Shown piece after piece: positions 1-6,455 of a stretch of DNA of 7,634 nt. The notes under the pieces are model-generated. The model saw nothing but the letters and a program-made list of their open reading frames with translations, searched no databases and was not told the DNA's origin. Each line of letters opens with the position of its first letter. Position 1 is the first letter of the stretch. The DNA comes from Ignavibacteria bacterium UBA6906 (GTDB lineage Bacteria > Bacteroidota > Ignavibacteria > UBA10030 > UBA6906), in the NCBI GenBank assembly GCA_002451155.1, contig DKBG01000210.1, forward strand, positions 1-7,634, read 5' to 3'. Made by a program: the position numbers and the translations under genes.

Positions 1-3000
1 CCGCAGCGACAATCCGCCGGCGCAATACTTTAAGGCTGATATACATCAGGAACAGCGCAAGAACAGCCGCAAGCCCGAAGAGCGCGATCGCGGTAGTCGA
101 CCAGAGGCTCGTCAGATTCACCCCGTAACTGAAGACATCTCCCGCAGCGATCTCAACCCGGTGCGTCCCGGATGGCAGGAAGAGGCTGTAACAGTCATTC
201 CCCTTCATCACCGTGCATACTGTCTCAACCCCGTCGACACTGACGCGGGTCGGCTCCCTGTTCAGCGACATCAATGCCCGCGTCGTCGATGCGTACTGTA
301 CGTCGATGCCACGCAGACTGTATTCAACGGAAAGGATATTCCCGGTCATGGACAGGATATGCGTGTCGAGACTGTGCGTGGAAAACGCCCCTGCCGGATC
401 ATCGCCGAGGACGATCTCATGCTCTCCCGCCGGAATCAGAAACAGATTGTCTCGCGATGAGGAGAGAAGGATGCCGTCGACCTGAATGGAGATGTGCTCA
501 GGCGGCAACCTCATGGCGATTGAATACGGTGTGACGATTCTGTAGCCCCTGTCCGTCGGCCTGTACTGAACCTCGCTTGCGAGCGCGTACGGGAGGAAAA
601 TCATATCCTGGGGATTGATGGACGATTCTGCGTACACGGTCATGCGGGGAGCGCCGAGGGACGCGGACCGGACAAGATGGTAACTCTCGGTCCCGGTCTG
701 GATCAGAGTGGGAAACGGCGTTACCGCGTCCGGCCTGCGGAAGGCCAGGATGTTCAGGTCCAGCAAGATTTTTGCGCGGTCACCTGTCAGCTTCTCATAG
801 CGCGCACCGATCTCAATGTACCGCCGTGGATCAGTGGACCAGAGGCGCTCAGGATCCTCCACTTGCAGGAGAAAGTCATGCCGCCGCTGGAGAGAGAGAA
901 TCCCCGGCATGTCGACCCCGATTTGTTCCCGCAGCTCCGGCGAACCGATTCCGTCCATGGCTGTGACAACAACATCAAAACCCTCTTTCCCGCGCCGCAC
1001 CTCTCCGATCATCGTGAGAAGTGTGTCGTACACTCGCGCCAGGGATCTAACGCGGTATTCACTGATCTCCGTGACGGCGGTGGGATTCGTACCCCAAAAA
1101 TGCGGCGATCGGGTCTCCAGGAGTTCCACGGGATCGTATCCGTAACGACGTCGGAATTCCGACCGGGCCGTGGGATGCATCGGAGTGAACATCCGCGGCT
1201 CAGAAAATCCCTTCCCGGCCTCAAAGTAAAGCTCCGCCAGGTTCACTCCGTCCCAGTCATACTGCTCAAGAAAGTGCCGGTATTCAGCTGTCATCGCAGC
1301 GAGACACTCTCGATCGGTGAGGGCAACCGGATATCTCCACGACGGCCGCACATCCTCGCCCCGGAAGTTCTTTTCTCTCCAGGCAGGATGCTCAAGCCAG
1401 AATTTCTGGCTCACCTGCGGTGGTTCAAGCCACGCATAGGCGAGGATTCCGTTCGCGTGTGCAAGCCGGACCAGACGCTCGTAATCATAGCTGTACTTGG
1501 GGTACTGATGCCATCCAGCGACATGGATGATGCGAATACCCTGCCGGACCCATTGCTTCACCAGCGACTCCGTGCTGATCGTCCTTCTGAACCCGGGATC
1601 GAAGTATACCTCCAGGTTTTCCCTGCGCACAATCGGGCCGAGACGGAAGTAACTCCTGACATATTCGAGTAGGAACGGATAGCGGCTTGTCCCGATCTGG
1701 GTGTGAGGATCAAACCGCGTCCCGAAAAACAACACTTTCCCTTTGTTCCAGCGTTTCCCGATAACAAGGGGCGCCTCTGTGGCCTCGTCGATGCAGAACA
1801 CCTGATCCACATCCGCCGCGTCAAACTTGTTCAAGAGTTCGAAATTCTGCCAGTGAATTCGTTCATCCGGGAAGAGCCTGTCGCGGATCCTGGAAACCCG
1901 TATTCGGGTGCGACTGAACGTCACGCCAAAGTTTTCAATGAGCGAATTCGGAGCATCCGTGATCAGGCTCCCACCTCCTTCTACGAATCGCGTCAGCGTT
2001 CCGAAGTCCTCAAGGCTGAGTGAGTCGACAAAGGGAAACGGGACAATAACAAGATTATAGCGCGAGACATCCAGATGCTGTCCGACGAACAGCGTATCAA
2101 GGGGGAGGTTAATACTCCTGAATACGGACGCGAACGACGCCTGGTCGTTGTACGCCGCTCCGCGGCTGTAGTGGTTCCAGAGAATGACAGGCCTGGCTTC
2201 CTGCCACCCATCTTCGGATCCGAACACCGCCCGGACGATGCGCCCTGCCTTCTCTCCGATGGATTCCACAACAGTCTTCTCCCGCTCGCGGAACTCCACC
2301 GGTTCGGCTTTGAAGAACTGGCCGGCGGGAACAGTCACCATGCGCGTCACCGGTCCGCTGATCCGCTCGGGAGAAACCGTATTCCGCTCCACATCTCCGT
2401 TCCGGTCAAACCAGGTCTCGGAGAGATACTGCGCCTCGAGGGTCACCGAATACTCCTGCGTGCCGGCGAGAATCACCCGGTCACGGGTGTGCACCCAGTG
2501 TGGACGCTCCCGCAAATCGAGGTACTCGTATCCAAGAGCCTGGATCCCGTCGACAAGTTCTTCCAGCAGCCCGGGCTCCAAAAACACATGAAAGAAACAG
2601 GAGGCAAAACCGTCCCGGACGTACAGGTTCTTCCGCGCGTGGGAGAGAAGAGCCTGGACTGAGGCCCGGCTCCGATTCATGTCCGGGTCCAGGGGAACGA
2701 AGCCGAGATTCTCGGGATAGATCGTCTGGCCGAACAGATCGCGGCGAATGATATACGGAAAATACTGGCTGTAGTCTATGTCCTCGATCGACAGACGTTG
2801 CTCCATCGCCGTGCTGAAATACTTCGAGATCGTTTCGTAGAGCCTGAAGGAGGCGGTGTAGTGGGGGGTCTCCCAGATGAGCGGGTAGAGTCCGTTTCTC
2901 ATGAATTCCTGAATGCCCATCTCAATCTTTCGGGAAATCCCTTCAACGTTCTCATCCGCAATGGGGCCGTTCGCGCCCCCGTCCCAGAATTCATAGTCCG

Positions 3001-3946
3001 ATCCGGTGACGCCCTTGTACTGATGTGTCACTCCGTGCATGACAATGGTCCCACCGTTCCGAACCATATACCGGAGTGCGTCGACAAGGTCCGGTTTGTC
3101 TGACAGGCTGACACGCAGGCCCTCGCCGGGACTGACATAGAAAGGGCTCACGCCGACCAGGAATGGAATCCCCCGGGCAGAGAGGAGGTCAGCGATTTCC
3201 CGCAGGCGGTCGGGATCGTCCAGCGGATTGACATCTTCAATTCTCAGAATCGCTGAATGAGATTCCTCGTGGTTCTCGCCGAGAAAATCGTGCAACAAGT
3301 CGGCGAAGAGCAAATATCGATCCTCCTCACCTGCAGATGCGAATGGCGAATCCCCGACGTACACGAGGTTGCCAGAACGCACAATGTAGGGACGTTCCGC
3401 GCCGGTCCTCGCGGAGCTCGCGGTGGCCAGCACTTCGACCTTTGCCCGATCCAGAATGTCGATCAGGTTCAGGTTGGGCTCACCCTTTTCGAACTCCTTC
3501 CCCCCCGATCTCACCGAGGTGAACGCACTGAGCGTATCCAGCCCGCGCACGGTGAACCCGAACTTCCTCCTCACTGACGCATCGGCCGAGAATTCGTGGA
3601 AGCCGGTGTTCAACCAGATCACCGGGTGATCGGTGTTCAGAATATCGGCCGCGAGTCCCCGGGGGATTTCATACCGGGGGTGAAAGCCGATGGAGAAGAC
3701 GATGTCGTATCGCTCGATCTCGCCGGGGGAGTACTCTTTCGCTCCGATGACTCGCGTTTCTGCGTTGAAATGCCCGAGCAATGTAGCCAGTTGCCGACCG
3801 TCCCCCATCGCGACGTTCTTGAGCGTCGTTGCTCCCTCAACCACCACCAGAATCCGTTTTGCAGAGGGCCCGGCCACGGCGGTACCCACGATCAACAGCA
3901 GAACGGAGAGGACACCATAGATGCTACGGCGAACCACGTCGCTCAT
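1..3946 (-). CDS. Large secreted, membrane-anchored YdaL/DUF2334-type deacetylase-like protein fused to a glycoside-hydrolase-like domain (3' end outside window)
   Basis: The frame is open from the ATG at 3946 to the window edge: 1315 codons, no stop. Residues 1-25 form a Sec signal peptide (hydrophobic core, cleavage after AVA). Residues about 30-220 resemble the alpha/beta domain that precedes the deacetylase in Bacillus YdaL. Residues about 230-480 look like a DUF2334 polysaccharide-deacetylase-type domain: RIEDVNP with D238, MHGVTHQY with H304 and H308 (a likely Asp-His-His metal set), and a late FFHVF motif with H453. Residues about 580-770 resemble a glutamine-amidotransferase/beta-galactosidase-trimerisation fold (FVEGGGSLITD). 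Residues about 776-1085 resemble a glycoside-hydrolase TIM barrel (AYAWLEPPQ with E841; DWDGVNLAELYFE with D899 and E905). A beta-rich region follows, then a membrane helix at about 1280-1305 with a basic tail, so the stop is probably close. The protein should face the periplasm or exterior, tethered at its C terminus. It overlaps wecB by 4 bp. Deacetylase/hydrolase activity on an amino-sugar polymer is inferred; domain limits are read by eye. Confidence 0.85.
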   Translation of the reverse strand, partial: MSDVVRRSIYGVLSVLLLIVGTAVAGPSAKRILVVVEGATTLKNVAMGDGRQLATLLGHFNAETRVIGAKEYSPGEIERYDIVFSIGFHPRYEIPRGLAADILNTDHPVIWLNTGFHEFSADASVRRKFGFTVRGLDTLSAFTSVRSGGKEFEKGEPNLNLIDILDRAKVEVLATASSARTGAERPYIVRSGNLVYVGDSPFASAGEEDRYLLFADLLHDFLGENHEESHSAILRIEDVNPLDDPDRLREIADLLSARGIPFLVGVSPFYVSPGEGLRVSLSDKPDLVDALRYMVRNGGTIVMHGVTHQYKGVTGSDYEFWDGGANGPIADENVEGISRKIEMGIQEFMRNGLYPLIWETPHYTASFRLYETISKYFSTAMEQRLSIEDIDYSQYFPYIIRRDLFGQTIYPENLGFVPLDPDMNRSRASVQALLSHARKNLYVRDGFASCFFHVFLEPGLLEELVDGIQALGYEYLDLRERPHWVHTRDRVILAGTQEYSVTLEAQYLSETWFDRNGDVERNTVSPERISGPVTRMVTVPAGQFFKAEPVEFREREKTVVESIGEKAGRIVRAVFGSEDGWQEARPVILWNHYSRGAAYNDQASFASVFRSINLPLDTLFVGQHLDVSRYNLVIVPFPFVDSLSLEDFGTLTRFVEGGGSLITDAPNSLIENFGVTFSRTRIRVSRIRDRLFPDERIHWQNFELLNKFDAADVDQVFCIDEATEAPLVIGKRWNKGKVLFFGTRFDPHTQIGTSRYPFLLEYVRSYFRLGPIVRRENLEVYFDPGFRRTISTESLVKQWVRQGIRIIHVAGWHQYPKYSYDYERLVRLAHANGILAYAWLEPPQVSQKFWLEHPAWREKNFRGEDVRPSWRYPVALTDRECLAAMTAEYRHFLEQYDWDGVNLAELYFEAGKGFSEPRMFTPMHPTARSEFRRRYGYDPVELLETRSPHFWGTNPTAVTEISEYRVRSLARVYDTLLTMIGEVRRGKEGFDVVVTAMDGIGSPELREQIGVDMPGILSLQRRHDFLLQVEDPERLWSTDPRRYIEIGARYEKLTGDRAKILLDLNILAFRRPDAVTPFPTLIQTGTESYHLVRSASLGAPRMTVYAESSINPQDMIFLPYALASEVQYRPTDRGYRIVTPYSIAMRLPPEHISIQVDGILLSSSRDNLFLIPAGEHEIVLGDDPAGAFSTHSLDTHILSMTGNILSVEYSLRGIDVQYASTTRALMSLNREPTRVSVDGVETVCTVMKGNDCYSLFLPSGTHRVEIAAGDVFSYGVNLTSLWSTTAIALFGLAAVLALFLMYISLKVLRRRIVAA

Positions 3947-5097
3947 CGCGGCTTGAACTCCTGGGGCAACCGTCGTGAATACCCGAAATAGCGTTTGATG
4001 ACCTGCACAGTCCGGCGGGCTGCCCGGCCGTCGCCGTACGGATTTGTCGCGGCTGCCATCCTGGCATACGCCTTCCTGTCCTCGAGCAAACGCCTCGCCG
4101 CAGAGACAATTCGATCCTCATCAAGACCGACGAGCTTGACCGTTCCGTACTTCACAGCCTCCGGCCGCTCGGTCACCGCTCTGAGAACGAGTACCGGCTT
4201 GCCAAGAGACGGGGCCTCCTCTTGAACACCTCCGGAATCGGTGACAAGCAGATGGGATCGAGCCATGATGTTGACGAAGTCTGGATAGTCGAGAGGATGA
4301 ATCAGGGAGACGTTTGAAACTCCTCCGAGCACCGGCGTCACGGCATCCCGAACAACGGGGTTCAGGTGGACAGGGAAGACCAGCTCCGTCTCCGGATGCA
4401 ACTCCGCGATCCTGCGAAGAGCCCGTGCCGCAGATTCCATCGGCCCGCCCCAGTTCTCGCGCCTGTGCATGGTGATGAGAACGATCTTCTTCCTTCGGGC
4501 CACGATCTCATTCAAAACCGGGACGCTGAATGTGTGCTCCCGCCGGACCGCAATCTGCAGCGCGTCGATCACGGTGTTTCCCGTCACGAAAATGGACTCG
4601 CGGGCAACGTTTTCGCGCAGTAACGCGCGCTTCGCCGTCCCGGTGGGGGCAAAATGGAGACCGGCGACGCTGCTGGTGAGCCGCCGGTTGATCTCTTCCG
4701 GAAATGGATTGGCCCGGTCGTTGGTCCGCAGTCCAGCCTCCACATGCCCGACCGGAATGCCGCGATAAAACGAGGAGAGGGCTCCCACAAAGGTCGTCGT
4801 CGTATCACCCTGGACGAGAACCATCCCCGGCTGGACCTCCACGAGAACCCGGTCAAGCGCGGCAATGACGTTCGCCGTGATCTCCGCCAGGGTCTGCTGA
4901 GGGCGCATGACATTGAGGTCAAAATCCGGACGGATTCCAAAGACATCCAGCACCTGATCGAGCATCTGACGGTGCTGCGCCGTCGCTATGGTCACAACGT
5001 CAAAACAGGACTCGTCTCGCAGCCGGAGAATGACCGGTGCAAGCTTAATCGTGTCGGGACGAGTACCGAAAATTACGGCGATCCTGGTTTTTTGCAC
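3943..5097 (-). CDS. wecB: UDP-N-acetylglucosamine 2-epimerase (non-hydrolysing)
   Basis: This cytoplasmic enzyme interconverts UDP-GlcNAc and UDP-ManNAc to supply ManNAc-type sugars for surface polysaccharides. The 384 residues match the usual family length of about 370-390 and cover both Rossmann-like (GT-B fold) halves. Visible family motifs are GTRPDTIKLAP (11-21), VQGDTTTT with D98, GHVEAGLRT with E120, PFPEEINRR with E134 and R138, TMHRREN with H211, the UDP-binding TDSGGVQEE (287-294) and NPYGDGRAA (352-360). Two normally conserved positions differ: the usual GTRPE reads GTRPD (D15), and the usual LRDxTERPE reads LRAVTERPE (A307). The start is GTG at 5097; an in-frame TGA two codons upstream excludes a longer form. 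A GGGGTG at 5102-5107 is a weak, close ribosome site. The TGA stop overlaps the ATG of the downstream secreted deacetylase-like gene. Family assignment is firm; which polymer it feeds is inferred. Confidence 0.95.
   Translation of the reverse strand: MQKTRIAVIFGTRPDTIKLAPVILRLRDESCFDVVTIATAQHRQMLDQVLDVFGIRPDFDLNVMRPQQTLAEITANVIAALDRVLVEVQPGMVLVQGDTTTTFVGALSSFYRGIPVGHVEAGLRTNDRANPFPEEINRRLTSSVAGLHFAPTGTAKRALLRENVARESIFVTGNTVIDALQIAVRREHTFSVPVLNEIVARRKKIVLITMHRRENWGGPMESAARALRRIAELHPETELVFPVHLNPVVRDAVTPVLGGVSNVSLIHPLDYPDFVNIMARSHLLVTDSGGVQEEAPSLGKPVLVLRAVTERPEAVKYGTVKLVGLDEDRIVSAARRLLEDRKAYARMAAATNPYGDGRAARRTVQVIKRYFGYSRRLPQEFKPR
3958..3962 (-). promoter_or_regulatory. Shine-Dalgarno AGGAG for the DUF2334-type gene
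   Basis: On the minus strand AGGAG lies 11 nt before the ATG at 3946, inside the last codons of wecB. With the ATGA overlap it supports this start and translation coupled to wecB. The spacing is slightly long. Confidence 0.5.
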
Positions 5098-5125
5098 GCT
5101 TCACCCCGTATTGGAAAACTCAATA

Positions 5126-5154
5126 AGTATACCAAAATCCGATGCCATTTTGAA
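5126..5154 (-). promoter_or_regulatory. Candidate sigma70-type promoter for wecB
   Basis: Read on the minus strand, TTCAAA (5149-5154, 4 of 6 to the -35 consensus) and TATACT (5126-5131, 5 of 6 to the -10 consensus) are 17 nt apart. Transcription would start near 5119 and leave a leader of roughly 22 nt before the GTG. It lies in the only sizeable gap and downstream of the terminator of the preceding unit. If the host belongs to the Bacteroidota, whose promoters differ, the match could be chance. Confidence 0.45.
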
Positions 5155-5181
5155 CCACATAGATCAATCTTCCAGAGAGGA

Positions 5182-5216
5182 CAAAAAGGCCGGGCCACGT
5201 TGCGCAGCCCGGCTTT
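5182..5216 (-). terminator. Rho-independent terminator after the porin-cytochrome gene
   Basis: On the minus strand GCCGGGC (5213-5207) and GCCCGGC (5195-5189) form a perfect 7-bp GC-rich stem around an 11-nt loop. The stem can be extended by a G-U and A-T pairs. It is followed directly by CTTTTTGT (5188-5181). It starts about 30 nt after the stop codon at 5247 and lies before the wecB promoter, so it separates the cytochrome unit from the polysaccharide unit. Confidence 0.8.
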
Positions 5217-5246
5217 GGACAGACATCGTTGCAGTGAAACCTGAGC

Positions 5247-6434
5247 TCAGAATGCCGCCACAAGCCCGACAGTGAGCCCGTTGGCCTTGTTCAAGATGTC
5301 ATAGGTGTATTCACCGATCAACCTGAAGTTCCTCGCGAGTATATATCCGACATGTGCAGTGGCTGACTCATACTTCGGCGACGGATATTCAGGATTTACC
5401 ACCTCATAGTCTGAATCGACGGCATTGTACAGTAGCACGCCGTACCACCTGCTCTTATCCCCGTCAGGAAGGTATACGAGTTCACCAAAGCCACCACGGG
5501 TCCGTGCCGCCGTCGCTCCGGACACCGCCAGGTCCGGGTTATCATCCCGACGCTCGATGTACTGAATGTTCAACTCAACTGGTCCGAAGGTGAGCGTCAA
5601 ATCAGGCCCCACCATCCAGAGCCTGTTCAGCCCGCCGGTCGACTCATCCGCCTCTTTCCCGAGATATCCATACAGGCCAAATCTGACCTGCTCTCCGAAG
5701 TTCCGTGAAAACCGAAGCGCAAAGTTCTTGTACCGGTCTGTGTCAAACGCCTTGGAGGCGTCCATCGCCCCCAACCCTGCACCGTTAACCATCTGGAACG
5801 TGAAACTCGAACTCTCCAGCAACCCTGAGGTCACCATGATCCCCCGGTCATAGGTAAGGTTTGCCTTCGACCTCCCCGGTCGAACGCCGTAGATCTGATA
5901 ATCCTCCAGCGGGAGACGAAGCTCACGCTTGAAGAGCGGATCTGACACCTGAAACTGTCCAATGTAGAAATCGTTGTCACCAAACACGGCGTCATTGAAC
6001 ATGACGAATGCATCCTCCAGCCCTCCTACCTCACCACGCTCCGACAGGAGAAAATAGACATAGTAGGAAACGTTCTTCGCGATCTGCCCGCCGGAAAGAA
6101 GCTTCATAACGTAGGGGGTCTGGAGATCGGATTTCCCCTCCTCTTGCGGGAGCCATCGGACATACCCGTCAAGCCGGACAGCGAGCGGAAGCTCCCGCAT
6201 CAACTGGAGCAGGTCATCTCCGGTATCCCGGAATGCCCGCGGCGGCTCACCGTCAGGTAGCTGAAAACCATTTCCCGCGTATTCATTCCCGTACGCCTTC
6301 AGCCTGGGGAAGGGCTGATGGCAGGTGGTACACGACATGTTGTATTTCCGGGCAAACGCGGGAATCGCCAGGGCGTCCGGTACGATCGAGCAGACACCCA
6401 GCAACAGGACAAGCAATCCAGAGAGCGTCTTCAT
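5247..6434 (-). CDS. Outer-membrane porin-cytochrome fusion (monoheme, Cyc2-like architecture)
   Basis: This 395-residue protein has a Sec signal peptide (1-23, cleavage after ALA). A short heme segment follows, IPAFARKYNMSCTTCH, with C35, C38 and H39, and then PFPRLKAYGNEYAGNGFQL. The pattern of P-x-F-A-R, a single CxxCH, P-x-L-x-x-[FY]-G and N-G-[FY] is the N-terminal signature of fused cytochrome-porins such as the iron oxidase Cyc2. The remaining 320 or so residues alternate in amphipathic strands with many aromatic residues and Gly/Asp turns, and the chain ends in AAF; the terminal Phe is typical of outer-membrane barrels. Length is close to Cyc2. The heme would plug or sit at the periplasmic mouth of the barrel. 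It starts 21 bp after a multiheme cytochrome gene, so the two are probably co-transcribed, and a terminator follows. No strong ribosome site precedes the ATG. Iron oxidation is not shown: many related proteins are uncharacterised and could serve other electron transfer. Residues 85 onward have no other recognised motif. Confidence 0.8.
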   Translation of the reverse strand: MKTLSGLLVLLLGVCSIVPDALAIPAFARKYNMSCTTCHQPFPRLKAYGNEYAGNGFQLPDGEPPRAFRDTGDDLLQLMRELPLAVRLDGYVRWLPQEEGKSDLQTPYVMKLLSGGQIAKNVSYYVYFLLSERGEVGGLEDAFVMFNDAVFGDNDFYIGQFQVSDPLFKRELRLPLEDYQIYGVRPGRSKANLTYDRGIMVTSGLLESSSFTFQMVNGAGLGAMDASKAFDTDRYKNFALRFSRNFGEQVRFGLYGYLGKEADESTGGLNRLWMVGPDLTLTFGPVELNIQYIERRDDNPDLAVSGATAARTRGGFGELVYLPDGDKSRWYGVLLYNAVDSDYEVVNPEYPSPKYESATAHVGYILARNFRLIGEYTYDILNKANGLTVGLVAAF

Positions 6435-6455
6435 GGCCGACCCGTTCTGAATTGT

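Noticed and set aside
677..1672. Long plus-strand open frame (331 codons)
   Set aside because: It is antisense to the large DUF2334-type gene, whose minus-strand translation has recognisable domains. The plus-strand product is rich in Arg/Pro with no motif or signal. High GC favours such shadow frames.
2075..2662. Plus-strand open frame (195 codons)
   Set aside because: It is antisense to the middle of the DUF2334-type protein and has no recognisable domain.
1..3946. Possibility that this region is non-coding or a frameshifted pseudogene because no complete minus-strand frame closes in it
   Set aside because: Codon-by-codon reading shows a single uninterrupted frame from 3946 to position 2. 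The stop is simply beyond the window edge.
4654..5244. Plus-strand open frame (196 codons) spanning the wecB start and the intergenic gap
   Set aside because: It lies opposite the conserved N-terminal half of WecB and runs across the promoter and terminator. Its composition is not protein-like.
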